A DNA stretch of 64,000 nucleotides, from the NCBI GenBank assembly GCA_907164885.2, contig OU015490.1:226603054-226667053 (forward strand), read 5' to 3'. Position numbers and translations under genes: made by a program. The DNA is from Dolomedes plantarius. Its lineage: Eukaryota > Arthropoda > Arachnida > Araneae > Dolomedidae. How positions within the stretch are numbered: position 1 is the first letter of the stretch; every line of letters begins with the position of its first letter. Under the pieces are notes generated by a model, which worked only from the letters and a program-made list of their open reading frames with translations, was not told where the DNA came from and ran no database searches. Positions 37,891-51,238 of this stretch are shown here, piece after piece.

Positions 37891-38276
37891 CAGTTATTCC
37901 CAAAGTGGTCTATATCGACCCCTAGGGGTCAATATAGACCTGCAAAGAGTCCATGCCTGTGAAAAAGAGAATTGAGGGGTGCATAAGATGTAAATGGCGG
38001 TCCACGAGTTAGACAGGCCGTCACCAAAATTTTGGCTTCCCTTAAATGTAATAATCATCCTAACACAGATAGTACCTATGAAGGTATTTACGTAATATAA
38101 GTACTTTCTTATATTAGATAGATACATTTCCTATTTATATGTATATTTCATAAAATTGTGTAAGAAATCTATTCACTTTTAGGCCGCAGTACGTGTAACT
38201 TGTGTTCGACATCATGGACTTTTGAACTGGAACGGTTAGAGCGAGGGCCAGCAGGTAGTCGTTATATTGAACTTGC

Positions 38277-38752
38277 CAGTTTCCCAATTTGGCACAGACA
38301 AGTTGCCAGGATGATGGCCTTTCAGCCTACGTTCAAGATTTAAATGTCCTTCACATAAAATTTGAAAGTAGGCTTGAAGATGTATTGACTATGGAAATAC
38401 CACAGTGGATTATCAATCCAAACGGTGACGTTGAAGAAACGGATGTCATGTTACAAGAAGAACTGATCGGTATAATCACCAACGAAAAACAAAATGCGCA
38501 GTTTAGAAAGGGATATCAACAATTCTGGCATCAAAGAGACATACCTGTTACATGTACTGCATTATGAACTATCGCGAGAAAGTTTTTGATAGCGTTTCCA
38601 TCTCCATACCTCGTGGAAAGGGGTTTCAGTGCGGTTATCAATCTTAAAAAAAGAGAGAAACAGACTGGAAATCACTCGCCGAGGAGATTTAAGGTTAAAC
38701 CTGATATGGATATGAATAGAAACCGAATATTAAAATTTTGCTCATCAAAGCA
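38277..38752 (+). pseudogene. hAT-like transposase C-terminal fragment (ZBED5/SCAND3-like group)
   Basis: From QFPNLAQTSCQDDG (38277) the frame reads FESRLEDVLTMEIPQWIINP, VMLQEELIGIITNE and FRKGYQQFWHQRDIP. A TGA at 38565-38567 stands where Trp is usual, then ARKFLIAFPSPYLVERGFSAV, the hAT C-terminal dimerisation signature. A frameshift in the A-run near 38645 precedes an RNRLEITRRGDLRL-like tail in another frame. Everything upstream of QFPN (BED finger, most of the RNase H-like core) is missing. Decay plus the nested Tc1 54 bp downstream rule out function. Confidence 0.85.
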
Positions 38753-38804
38753 TCATGATCATCCCTTCCATAAAAAGCATTTAATTTGTTGTGTATTTAT
38801 TTTA

Positions 38805-40311
38805 CATTCATTTCCATAAATTAAGGATAATTAACAATCACGCGGAAATCGAACTCTAAGGTAAAAATTTCACCTGCAGAAGTATCACACACATCTTCAA
38901 GAGTAATATGCAAATTGCAGGAAGTCACCAGATGACGCCGATAGTACATCACAATGAAGAGAGTGTAAGAGAGAGGTATATAAGGAATGATGGCAAAGAA
39001 GTAAAATTGTTCACAAGCGTTTTGTAAGCCGCTCATTGCCATAACTGAATAGTTATGACACAGAGGACGCATGTGGATGATTTTTTACGTGGTAGAATTA
39101 TCGGCCGCCTGGAATGAGGGCGTACTCAAATGGAAGTATCCGATGAACTTGGAATTGCCCTCAGTGTCATATCTAGGCTTTGGCAACAACTCCAAGATGA
39201 TGGAAATGTCAGTAGTCGTTACAGTAAAGATCGCCCCCTAGTTACAACGCCAAATGAAGACCGATACTTGATAGTAACTGCCAAAAGAATCAGACGGAGC
39301 AGAGTATACGACCTGTCTCGTCAGCTATCTGCAGCCACGAGTGCCACAGTTTCAAGGCAAACCGTGTACAGATGTTTGGGAAATATTGGTCTATATGCTC
39401 GCAGTCCTGTCAGATGTATTCCGCTCACGGCAACTCACTGTCGGCAGCGATTAGTCTAGAGTAGAGAACATGCAATGTGGACATCATCACAATGGGCTTG
39501 TGTGATGTTTTCTGACGAGTCCAGGTTTAGCTTGCAGTCTGATTCACCTCGGACTTTCATATGGAGAACGCCTGGTACCCGTTACCACCAAGACAACATC
39601 ACTGAACGACACTGTTACGGTGGTGCAGGATTACTCGTTTGGGGTGGAATTATACTGGGCTCCAGAACAGATCTGCATGTTCAAATCGGGACCATGAACG
39701 GCCACATTTATCGGGACATCATTCTGGAACAACATGTACGTTTGTTTAGGGGTGCTATGGGTGCAGAATTTGTGTTTATGGATGACAACGCCTGTCCTCA
39801 CCGAGAAAACATCGTAAACGAATGCATTCAATCTGAGGATATCACCCGTATGGAATGGCCAGCATTCTCACCTGACATGAATCCGATACAGCATGTATGG
39901 GACATGCTTGGCTGACGAGTTGCAGCCCGTCAACCACCTCTTACATGTGTACCGGAACTTATGAGGGCATTGCTTGCTGAGGTGGCGTAATCATCCCCAA
40001 GATCAGCTTGATAATTTGATACTTAGCATGCCTAGGCGTTGTACGGACTGTATTTCATCGCATGGGAGACATACAATGTATTAACCATCATACCCACCAT
40101 GTAATATTAAGATTTTGTAAAGGAGATATTTTTTACAATTGCACCAGGGAGAAAAAATCGTAGTTTTTATGAATGGTATCATACATACACCATCTTTTTT
40201 TTTCTTTATCTTTTGTTTAATAAATGGACTTTATGAATAAGTCACTTTTGTTTTGTTCCTGAACCTTTATTTGCCGGACATGGCATTATCCTTAATTTAT
40301 GGACATGAGCG
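38805..40311 (+). mobile_element. Tc1-like element inserted in the hAT element
   Basis: Left end CATTCATTTCCATAAATTAA (38805) and inverted right end CGCTCATGTCCATAAATTAA (40311) share the TCCATAAATTAAGGATAAT core. TA lies outside each (38803-38804 and 40312-40313). At 1,507 bp it is essentially full length. Confidence 0.9.
39055..40084 (+). pseudogene. Tc1-family transposase, nearly full length, four disabling lesions
   Basis: DDE transposase of about 343 codons. The ATG at 39055 gives MTQRTHVDDFLRGRIIGRLE; HTH 1 is EVSDELGIALSVISRLWQ and HTH 2 is VSRQTVYRCLGNIGLYAR. The catalytic blocks are VMFSDESRFSLQSD, FVFMDDNACPHRENIV and WPAFSPDMNPIQHVWDMLG. In the last, the third acidic position, usually Glu in PIEH/PIEN, is Gln (PIQH), itself disabling. 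In-frame stops are TGA 39115, TAG 39457 (Trp site) and TGA 39913 (Arg site, CGA to TGA). A one-base shift at about 39988 then leads to the tail ILSMPRRCTDCISSHGR, ending at the TAA at 40082. All other regions are collinear with intact relatives, so this is a fairly recent death. Confidence 0.92.
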
Positions 40312-40374
40312 TATGTAAAAATGTTACTAGATTTGCATTTTGTGTCGTTTTAATTAATAAATGTATAACTATAA

Positions 40375-40380
<6 letters not shown>

Positions 40381-40445
<65 letters not shown>

Positions 40446-40459
40446 CACACACATATATA
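40381..40459. repeat. (TA)n with a CA-rich end, left flank of the second Tc1
   Basis: TA repeats then ACATACACACACATATATA, continuing to the TA target at 40458-40459. Confidence 0.95.
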
Positions 40460-41365
40460 CACTCAAGAGCCAAAACATTATGACCACCTGTCAATAACGA
40501 GTTGGCCCACCTTTGGCGCACAGCACAGCTTCAACCCGCCTTGGCATGGATGCCACAAGTCCTTGGTAGGTGGCCGAAGACAGATTGTACCAGATGTTTA
40601 AGCAACGGTCACGCAAGAGAACGTCCCCAAAAGCATAATACCGCCACCACCGGCCTGTGTATGACCTACTGTACATTGAGGGAGCAACAGTGCACCTGGA
40701 AGACGGCGTATCCTGACACGGCCATCGGCGTGATGAATGACAAACCGTGATTCATCTGACCAGGCAACTCTCTCCCACTGATTCATGGACCAGTCGCGAT
40801 GTTCCCGGGCCCAGCGCAGGCGCAGTTGGCGATAACGCTTGGTCAGCAAAGGCACACGAGTGGGACGTTTGCTGCGTAGCCCCATATCCAACAGTGTCCG
40901 CTGAACAGTGTGCTGCGATACTATTCTACTTGGCCCTGCATTATATTGGGCTGTCAGCTGAGCCACTGTCTGGCTCCGGTTTTGCTTCAACATGCGAGAC
41001 AGTCTCCGACGACATTTTTCTTTGATAGCGTGTGGACGACCAACACCATGTCGTCTACTGCTGGTTTCACCGTCATTAATCCACTTTGCATAAGTACTAA
41101 CAACTGTAGGTCGCGAACAACCCACGAGTCCTGCAGTTTCGGAAATACTTGTTCCGAGCCTTCGAGCCATTACAATCTGCCCTCTATCAAAGTCGCTTAG
41201 ATCCGCAGCCTTTCCCATCACACACAGAAGTAAGTGAAAGAATGATTCTTCAGACTCTCCAGCAGCAGTTAAATACCACTTCCACCTGATCACGTGCCTT
41301 CCACGTCATCCAGGCGAATTCATTGCAAAATGTAGGGGTGGTCATAATGTTTTGGCTCTTGAGTG
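40460..41365 (-). mobile_element. Internally deleted Tc1-like element inside a (TA)n tract
   Basis: Identical TIRs of at least 28 bp beginning CACTCAAGAGCCAAAACATT at 40460 and inverted at 41365, with TA outside both. 906 bp. The flanks are mirror-like (TA)n and (CA)n sequence on both sides, so insertion was into an existing dinucleotide repeat. The identical ends suggest youth. Confidence 0.92.
40491..41218 (-). pseudogene. Tc1-family transposase with internal deletion
   Basis: The ATG at 41218 starts [20 protein letters not shown], chosen over an in-frame upstream ATG at 41293 because family members start here. The frame then runs uninterrupted through HTH 1 ([20 protein letters not shown]), the GRP hook, HTH 2 ([20 protein letters not shown]) and the first catalytic block ([13 protein letters not shown]) to [15 protein letters not shown] and GGGGIMLLG. 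It then jumps, out of frame, to the extreme C-terminus [15 protein letters not shown] and SMPRRVEAVLCAKGG (ending 40491). The second Asp and third acidic residue are deleted, so the copy is non-autonomous, but the N-terminal DNA-binding domain is an intact ORF of about 200 codons. Confidence 0.92.
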
Positions 41366-41646
<281 letters not shown>

Positions 41647-41827
41647 AAATTTTCACCCTGCAGTAAACCCTCTCAAATTGTGTAGCTCTGTGTCAGCTTC
41701 AAAAACACTTTTAAAGTTGGTGAATTTGTAAAAATCAGTATTAGGACAGCAGAGGGTCTACCCAAAGTAGAAAAAATCGGCACTGTGTCTACAGGGACAA
41801 ACAAGTTTGGGGACCTCTGCTTTAGAT

Positions 41828-42985
41828 CATCGCAACTCCAGGCAGCGAATGTTTTATTTTATCCGTAAAAATTATTTACAGTCTTAACCAATGGTTTTTC
41901 TTAATGTGGCAAAACTTCGCAGAATATAGCGGGGGGGGGGATATGTTCTTTCTTCCAGTGCATGTGACATCTAACAAAACGCAAAAAAGTTAGCGTATAT
42001 CTTTCAGGAGCAACAACCTGCACCGTTTGCACGGATTGTTTTTTCTCGATTTTTTAAACCTAAAATATTTTGGATTTTTTTCCAATTAAAGGGTGTAATA
42101 TGATTTTATTCTTTAACTGATAACAGATGGCAGCACTAGCTATTTGTCTGTCCATTTAACTGGAATACATTGAATGCAAAAACGCCGAGATTTAAGCGTT
42201 TGGACTTTGCAAACACCACCCCTCAAGGGGCTCTTTGAATTGAACAGGACTCCTTTCCTGATGCCCTCTGTTACCGTTTTATGTAATTAGGCAATTCTCC
42301 GTATCTTCCGTGATGTTACGTTCTTCACTTGGGGAAACACGACTGAAGGACAAATTTTGGGTAGACACGAGACGAAGAATTTAGCGATTGTCTCTATAGT
42401 TGGTTTTCTAACTGAGTAGCTTAATGCCAGTTTTTGTTATATAAAATTTCATAAATCACTGCCTTTTTCCTTCCCATTTCTTCACAAATTTTCTATACCG
42501 TCAATCCATTCAGTTGACACTCCAAATATCTGTCACCTCCTCACCATACGTAATTTTCGCGGAATATCTAAAACTAAATATAGGATATCCATTTTGTGTC
42601 TTTTGTAAATTAATTGGCTACGACCAATGTGCACGTGAAAAAATAGGTTATTTTCCAAGGTGATTATCTTAGATACGTATACACATTTTTATTTAAATTT
42701 TTACCCTGATTTTTGCATTTTAATTTCGCACACTGAGTTTTATGATGGATTCTAAAAGTTTTCAAGTGACACCTGTTTACCCACAAATTTGACTCCCTAC
42801 CAAATTCAAGTTTAGTTTCACTTTGAAAATTGGATAGTCTTTATATTTTTGAGGAAAAATTGCACTACTTTTTATTTAAGTAAGATTCGCTTTTAATCAC
42901 ATGAATACAGTCTTTCCAAAGTTCCCATTTTGGAGTTAGTAATTTATAAATTTAGGGTATCATTAAAGTAATTAACCTTTTATAT
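41828..42985. other. Noncoding stretch
   Basis: Contains a G-run (41931-41940) and the word AGATGGCAGCACTA also seen inverted-context at about 21160, possibly a dispersed-repeat remnant. No gene. Confidence 0.45.
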
Positions 42986-42989
42986 AATT

Positions 42990-43190
42990 ATCTGCTTTTA
43001 ACCTACGGCTGAGAATCCTGTTATGTAATAACGGAGATTCATTATTTAATTGAATATTGCAATTATTATTTTTACTTAAACGCGTTATTTCTTATTTGTC
43101 AGAAGTGACTTTCCCCTCCAAAAAAAATCTACTACTTCAAGTGTACGAAGCACCTGTTCTACGACATTAATTCTCAGAAATTTATAAATG
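42990..43190. repeat. Intact copy of a local duplication
   Basis: AACCTACGGCTGAGAATCCT through ACGACATTAATTCTCAGAAA. The first half recurs at 43618-43708 and the second half at 46042-46160, each with high identity, showing that the second copy has been split. Confidence 0.88.
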
Positions 43191-43617
43191 ATTAACACAG
43201 AATAACAAACACAGAATAATATCTAATGTAGTTTCTGAAAAAAATTCTGGATTCAAAATAACATTATAATTGAAAATAACTGAAGGAAAACAAATGACCC
43301 TATTAGACTATTCATATTTGTATCAATGTATGTTCACCTATAATTTATTATTGTTGCATTTCTAATAAGAACTTTGATTTTAAAATTATATTTACAGTTG
43401 AATTAATTTTTGTAATGTAAACTGTGAATTGAAAATGAGCTAGCCTTAAACTGCAATACTTTGAAAAAAATATCAGGCCTTTTTACCAGATTGCCAGCAT
43501 TTATAATTAAATAAAATACATATTGAATAATTGAAATGTACAACCTTAGTTAATTGCATAATTTTATTCAGGGCATTGGTATTTTACCTAATGTTCAGCT
43601 GTAGAATGATCAGAATT

Positions 43618-43708
43618 ATTTGCATTTAACCTACGGCTAAGAATCCTTTTATGTATTAACGGAGATTCATTATTTAATTGAATATTGTAATTATTATTTT
43701 TACTTTCA
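43618..43708. repeat. Left half of split duplicate
   Basis: Matches 42990-43080 (ACCTACGGCTAAGAATCCTT, AACGGAGATTCATTATTTAA). Confidence 0.88.
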
Positions 43709-46046
43709 ATGGTATCAATCTGTTACATAAGCTTGCATACTTCTAGAAGTATTTTTGGTACTTATATAATAATTTGACATTATGCCTTAAGGTATGAACA
43801 CAAATCAAAAATGCATTCCAATCAGCAGAAAACTATTTTTATTCCTCTGGAAAGAAAAAAAATATCCCTAACGTCGTTGTTCACATGATATAAATAGAAG
43901 TTTACATTCAACGTTTCAATCTGTTGTGATGATAATTAATAGTTTAGAAATAATTAACGTTTATATTAATATCGGGTATTCAGATAATTAAATTAGTAAA
44001 GTAAGTAAGTAAATTTTAGTAACGATCGTGCTTTGTTTTAATCAATTTATTAAGCCTCTGCTAAATATATGTGAGGGTTAACTTGTGATCAAATATTAAT
44101 TGATTTGATTTGATCAAATATTAATTGATCGCATTTGGAGAAGTGTGCGCAAGTTTCTCTAAATGTTTTGACATTGAGAAGAATTAAGTTGAAATAGATC
44201 ATCACAGGTTATACCTTATTGTTAGAATATGCCTTATTTTAAACCTTGTGAGTTTTGGCTGGCAGAATTTTAATTCAAAGATTTTAGAAATATTCATTGT
44301 TTTCCTTCTTTCCTTAAAAATGACCCTGCGCGTAGCAACAAGTCTCATAGCCTCCTCCGCTATCTGTAACCCGATACTTCCGCTACGCGCCTTTTTCGAA
44401 CGGGAAGAAATCTCAGAACAGGAGATGCAAGGCGCGCAAGGATATATCGTCGGGTGGATAACCAGGGCACCGTGAAATTAAAATAATCGACAAGAACGAG
44501 ATGAGGGGTGGGAAAAATAAATTGTATAACGAATTGCAGAGTGCAAGAATGCTACCTGTAGCCTTCCCCCTCATTTCGGCCATCAGAATTCACGGAGAGC
44601 CAAGGAACTACTTGGAATGGAAGATGATTTTACGGACTGATGAAGTGGTGACGAGGAGCTGACTCGGGAGCGCGGGGGTTTGAGGACAGATTTATTCGGG
44701 GATCCTGAACTGGTGGCGAGGAGAGCGGGAGTCCCAAGCTGGGGCCTCCCGGCCCAAGGGACGATGGCCACGGGTGAATTTCTTTTTCTTTTCCTTTCCT
44801 TTCTTTTCTTTAAATTCTATCCTTAAACTCACTCCCTTTTGAATGCTGCAACAGAGTTATTAAGATTAAATTTAAATTTAAAAATATAATTAATGATTAG
44901 CAATTACATATAGAATAATTTAGTTTTTTTTATTTTTCGCCAGCCACTTCATTTTTGAGTATTTGGAATTTTCGGTGTATCTATTTGATTGTGTTGTGAG
45001 GATATAGATGTTGATTTTACAGCAATTGCATTTTTGATAATTGAATTTGGTATGTTGGAAATATGTTGATTAGAATTAATTATCAGATTGATGGTTATAA
45101 TGTTAATATTGTGAATAAATTGTTATTTTTAGATTGTAAAGTGGTGTCATGTCGGTCCTTGCTTTTTTAGTTAATTGTCTGATTCTCAGCTTTAGGTTTT
45201 TTTATTTCAGCAGATATGAAGCTTTTTCTTTTAGGTGAAGTCATTTTATTTCTAGGTGTTCTCCAAGATTAGATAAGTAAATTTATTAGAGTTAATTTCA
45301 TTTTTCTTTTTGGCTCATTAATTACCACAGTCATGCATTCAGTATCGAACCTAGGGTAAATTTTAATTATTATATGAATATGGGTTATTGCTACACACAA
45401 CGCAAGTCTAATAATGTACTAACCACTAATGGCTATTGGACATATATTGTACTTAAATTTAACTGAATCCTACCTTAATTAGCAAGTTGTATTCCTACCA
45501 TTAATTAATTAACTAATTATAATATATTAAAGTTTAAAGTAACCCCTAAATACAAATATACGTTGCCACAAATCAAATTTTATTCTCATTATGAAGTATG
45601 GACTTTAGTAAAATTATGCATGTATTTAAAATGTTTTTTTTTTTTCAATTTACGGGAATTTTACATTTTAAGAGAGAATAAATGATAAAACTAAACTAAT
45701 ACACTTTTTTCATCCAACTAAAGGTAAAACAACTAACCTCGTCACCTCACATATTTTGTTAATTTATCATGCTAGAAAAAACGATAATTACTTTAGAAGA
45801 GAGGTGAAATAATTTAAATTATCTATATTTCTAAGAAAATTCTGAAGTATTCTAAAGGGGAAGAATTGAAGACTTTTTTTTGCTTTAACAATCGCTTTAT
45901 TCAGAGAAATAATTATATACAGGTATCCCAAGAAGAGCGAATACCAGTTAATTTAGGAAACTGTAAAGACATAAATGACTTAGGTAATCTCATTCAGTTT
46001 ACAACGTATAGCCGCTTTTTTACAACTTTTTTTTAAAGTAATTACA
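43708..46046. mobile_element. Putative 2.3-kb insertion defined by a split duplicate
   Basis: Sequence between the two halves of the second duplicate copy, absent from the intact copy at 42990-43190. It includes a GC-richer block (about 44310-44780), a pyrimidine-rich run (about 44780-44815) and AT-rich remainder. The ORF at 44248-44475 has no recognised domain. No transposase, obvious TIR or LTR pair was found, so the class is unknown. Confidence 0.55.
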
Positions 46047-46160
46047 CGCGTTATTTCTTATTTTTCAGAAGTGACTTTCCCCTCCAAAAAAAAACTACTA
46101 TTTCAAGTGTACGAAGCACCTGTTCTACGACATTAATTCTCCGAAATTTATAAAAAGGTT
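46042..46160. repeat. Right half of split duplicate
   Basis: Matches 43080-43190 (ACGCGTTATTTCTTATTT, AAGTGACTTTCCCCTCCAAA, ACGACATTAATTCTC). Confidence 0.88.
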
Positions 46161-47090
46161 AAATATAATTAGATTCCTGCTATCAAATTTTCCAAACGTT
46201 GAAAAACGCATTGTAAGCGATTTGTTCAATCTGTTAATGATACTTTTCAACCATTAAATTTGTTTGCTTATCTTTAGTTAATCATTTAACTTGTAATTTT
46301 TGTTCAAATTGCGACTTCTTTCTTTAAACAAATCTGTAAAAGGAATTTCTACCGGAACTACTTTGGAAATTTTATTATCATAACACAATTTTATTTCTAC
46401 TTTAATGACTTGATTCTTATGAAGAGTCATTTAAAATGCTTTTTTAGAATTTAAGAATATATTCCTTGCATCTTAATAACTCTAAACTATTATTTATAAT
46501 GTAGCAATTGTTAAAAACTGTAACCTAAATGGAAATTAGGAAACATCCATAAAGTTATCCATAAAGTTAATGTTATAGGATAAATAAATGAGTGCTCCAG
46601 AAATTATTAAAATTTAAGGATTATCTCATGAAGCATATTAGAAATCTTACCTGTCAACGACATCAAAATAAATTTCGGCTACATTTCCTTCACTGGGACA
46701 CAAATGGATGTAATCGAAAGACAGTCTTGCTTGAGACAGTCATGCTTACCTCTCATAAGTTCACGACATCCGGCCTTGAGTTCATCAGTCCCACAGTTAG
46801 AGGTTTCAACGATTTAAGTTCATGACCATCCATCGATGTGAACTTGTGTTCTTCTTCCATCATAGAACACTTCCATTGTGAAGGATAAGTTAAGGATCGA
46901 CCAGCATCGTGTCCCATCTGACTGCCTGCATCCTGTTCCTTTTCATCGTTTATAATTTTCGGATTCATTTAAACGACTAGTTACGGAAGTACCAGGTTTT
47001 TCAGTACTTAGTGTCTTTTAAATTTGGACTTCTAGTGTAGAATAAACAGATGTCGCATTGTCACTAGCGACATGTCGCATTGTCACTTAT
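46161..47090. other. Noncoding stretch ahead of the 137-bp array
   Basis: A 71-codon minus ORF (46753-46968) is not recognised. GATGTCGCATTGTCACTAGC-like words at about 47049-47090 are a short duplication leading into the array. Confidence 0.45.
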
Positions 47091-47912
47091 CGAACGTTGT
47101 CAAGTCGGTCGGAAGATGAGGCGGAAGCTGAAGGTTACGTAACACAATCGACGTATGCGGTGACATAAACACCAGTTCTTAGAGTCTGATACCAATCCAT
47201 CATACACGACGTCTGACTCTAGCTGATCGAACGTGGTCAAACCGGCCGGAAGATGAAGCGGAAGCTGAAGGTTACGTAACACAATCGACGTATGCGGTGA
47301 CATAAACACCAGTTCTTAGAGTCTGATACCAATCCATCATACACGACGTCTGACTCTAGCTGATCGAACGTGGTCAAACCGGCCGGAAGATGAAGCGGAA
47401 GCTGAAGGTTACGTAACACAATCGACGTATGCGGTGACATAAACACCAGTTCTTAGAGTCTGATACAATCCATCATACACGACGTCTGACTCTAGCTGAT
47501 CGAACGTGGTCAAACCCGCCGGAAGATGAAGCGGAAGCTGAAGGATACGTAACACAATCGACGTATGCGGTGACATAAACACCAGTTTTTAGAGTCTGAT
47601 ACCAATCCATCATACACGACGTCTGACTCTAGCTGATCGAACGTGGTCAAACCCGCCGGAAGATGAAGCGGAAGCTGAAGGTTACGTAACACAATCGACG
47701 TATGCGGTGACATAAAAACCAGGCCCTAGAGTCTCATACCAATTCTTAATCATACGCGACGTCTGACTCTAGCTGATCGAACGTGGTCAAGCCCGCTGGA
47801 AGATGAGGCGGAAGACGAAGGTGACGTAACACAGTTGAGGTTTGCGATGACATAAGCACCAGGTCCTTAATCTGATACCAATTCTTTATCATACGCGAGG
47901 TCTGACTCTAGA
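47091..47912. repeat. 137-bp satellite, six units
   Basis: CGAACGTKGTCAA starts units at 47091, 47228, 47365, 47501, 47638 and 47778 (137, 137, 136, 137, 140 bp). Units carry GGAAGATGAAGCGGAAGCTG, CACAATCGACGTATGCGG and GACGTCTGACTCTAGCTGAT. The middle units are nearly identical and the last two diverge, the pattern of recent internal homogenisation. It is GC-richer than the flanks. The repeated minus-strand ORFs are by-products of the array. Confidence 0.95.
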
Positions 47913-48770
47913 GGATCATTGATGGAAAGATTTTTTATGGCTCCAGTTTCACAATACTAGGACACAAAGAACAGCAGGAACAGGTAGATGTGATAACACT
48001 TTCTAAGCTACTGTGGTATTAGAAATAAGGATCAATGTTACGAATGCATATATTTAAAGTCCAAATGATGGAAAGAAAAATTCAACTTTCTTTCGTAAGC
48101 TTAAAAATATGACAATAAAACTATGATGCGAATCATCATAAAATATATTGGATTTCTGTGATAGAGCCCCAATATCTCTTTTATTAAGATGCACTTAAAT
48201 ATTTAAAAAATAATTTTAATTTAAAATTAAGTTTAATTGAAAAGCTCAAATAATTTAATTAATTAATACACAGAACCATTAACTATATATTAATTTCTTT
48301 CTATAGAAGAGTTTTATTCTCAGCGACGTTTAATACGACTAGCTGCGTTTAATACGACATTAAAAGAGACTAAGGTCCTGTTCACATAAAATCCGTCAGC
48401 GTCAGAGTAAAATTTTTTAACCAATCATTTACCAATCATTGACCCATTTAACCAATCAGTGGCAGTATTACTCGTATTGAAATACATTTAACGAATTACA
48501 AACTTCCAAGCAATTAGCAACGAAATTTTTATTGGTTTCAAATATGTAAATAAGAATAACGATGACGCTAACGAATATTATGTGAACAGTCCGTAAGAAA
48601 GTAAAATAGAAATTGTTTAAAAAAAAATATTGAAGAATTTTTTTGGCGATTCGATTGAAATGAATTTAATTGAAAAATTTATTCAATAACATTCTACGTA
48701 GAAATCCTAATCGGTGGTAATAAAATATAATACAGCTAATGTATTAGAATAAGATGAAAGGAGACACTAG

Positions 48771-48773
<3 letters not shown>

Positions 48774-48832
<59 letters not shown>

Positions 48833-48851
48833 TGACCCTAATGGTCATCTC
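48774..48851. repeat. (TA)n followed by a small hairpin
   Basis: TA repeats to 48828, then GAGATGACC (48829-48837), loop CTAAT, GGTCATCTC (48843-48851), a perfect 9-bp stem. Confidence 0.9.
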
Positions 48852-49131
48852 CTGAAATATTTGCAATCCAGGCCGTAACAAAAATATTCCAAATCATATC
48901 GAATAATTGAAGTTTATTTGACATAAAGAGCAAAAAATCTTAATCACTTCGGAGCCAGCCCGAATCTCTAGTAAAAGCGGGAAAATAGAATTAGGTCAGA
49001 GAGGTTGCCAGAATTGGCGGAGGAAGTTGGTATGTTTAAAGGCGCAGCATCTCGCCAAGGCGTCGGAAAAGGTGTTACCAGATGAGATAGAAAGTTCAGA
49101 TAAGGTGATTAAAGGTTATTAATAATATTAT

Positions 49132-49264
<133 letters not shown>

Positions 49265-50010
49265 GCAAGTAATGCCGCTCCAGATCCTTTACCTTAATTC
49301 ACTTTATGAAGCCTGATCTATTGAAATATTCCTCATATGCCTCATCTATTTAAATATTTTTCAGTCAAAAAAAATATACACATAATTTTCCCACATAATT
49401 TTCAATTATAGTTTTCAATTGCTACTGAGATTTCAGTTATTCACAAAATAAATTTTATCTAGAAAGTCCTGACAGTTACTCACTTGCCGGACCAGGAGTT
49501 TAAATATTTTCGAAGTTTCGCATGTCTCTATTTAATATGCACTTTCTATCACGTGAACGTCCCTAACAGTCACATTTCCGATATCAAATAAAACTTCTTT
49601 GATTTCAAAATAATTAATATTATATCATGGACGGCAGAAGTTTAGAGTTTTGAGACACGTTCCGATTCTATCAAACTCGACTAAGGATTTAGATAATGCA
49701 CATCAAGCATGATTTTCTACTGGAAACTAATACAGTGTGAAATAACCCCTTGTGGCACCTCTCATATCGCAAAGAATAGTTAAAGAGTAGAATTTTTGTG
49801 AAAAATACACTCGGGAAGATAGTACGATTTTTCATCTGAGGAATACTATGCATTGGATTTTGCGTATGAAATTAAACAGCAAAGGGTCAAATTAAAAAGT
49901 TTTCTACGGCAGAAAGTGAGCTAAAGATTAAAGGTTAAATGTGAAAAGTGAAATTATATATAAAATATATATATATATATATATATAAATAAAGGGTCAG
50001 GTTAAAAAGT

Positions 50011-50162
<152 letters not shown>

Positions 50163-50616
50163 TACAACTCAGAGTCATAATCTTTAGTTTATATTATAAA
50201 TGACGGCATTATAAATTACAGATGAAATAAAAGATAAAAGACTCTTTATAAACAGGGAAACTGTCTAAATTTAAGTTAAATATTCCCGTGGGTTTTAAAT
50301 ACATAAATTACAATAGGAGTGTTATTTTTAAATGTTTTAAACTCATTTTTAAATAATAATTTAATTAGAGTCAGTAAATGAAAAAATATGCACTTTGTAA
50401 AGAATTTATAGGTTATGCTGAAAGGATATTTCATGTTCGGAACGAAATATAATTGCCAAAAGTATATTTCTTTAGAAAATGGAAAGAATTTGCAGAAAAT
50501 CCATTTGAAAGCAATTTTAGTTTTAGATTAGTCAAAATAAATTATTCAGCAGAGATGGAGGATTGTAAAAAATGTCTATGTAACACCGAAACAGTCGTAA
50601 AATATTTCAACGTAGC

Positions 50617-50619
<3 letters not shown>

Positions 50620-50669
<50 letters not shown>
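50620..50669. repeat. (TA)n microsatellite
   Basis: About 25 TA units. Confidence 0.95.
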
Positions 50670-50676
<7 letters not shown>

Positions 50677-51233
50677 AAAACTAGTAATTTCTTAATTCAA
50701 CACTCTTAACATTTAAAAACTATTAATTCCTCACTTTACTATTCAAAATTACAAACCCTTTTTTAATCCCTTAAGTTATTTAATTCCCTTTGGGCATTCA
50801 CGTTAAATTCCATTATTACAGCCTTCGGCAAAATCATTCAAGATGGCTGTCTTTTTTAAGTAAAGGGACGCTGCAAGGCGTCAGTACAAGTTTAAATCAG
50901 TTCTGCACATCAACAACAACTTTAAACCAATCAACTATTAAGACACACCCTTTAATCACGTGGTGGGGTGAAGTTTATATAAATCTTGACGTCAAAAACT
51001 AGGACGGATTCCTGTACTTTCTCTTGCTGCATTCATACCGGCGGAGCGGTTGGCGAAATAAATAAAATGTAGTTCGATAAACTTGTGTTATGATTTGTGT
51101 AAGAGGGTTGAGATGATGCAGGAATGGATTTAAACATTTGTGATGCACGCCGGGCGACAAGTCATCCATGTTAACCTCAAAACCTCAATTAAATATGCCA
51201 CTCAGCCTTTCATTCGTCGGCCCGCGCCCGTGC

Positions 51234-51238
<5 letters not shown>

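Noticed and set aside
44583..44771. Minus ORF in a GC-rich block (Pro/Ser-rich)
   Set aside because: Short, low complexity, no homology recognised; it lies in a probable insertion.
47100..47713. Three near-identical minus-strand ORFs of about 68 codons, looking like a protein family
   Set aside because: They are copies of a 137-bp satellite whose period is not divisible by three; each ORF just spans unit boundaries.
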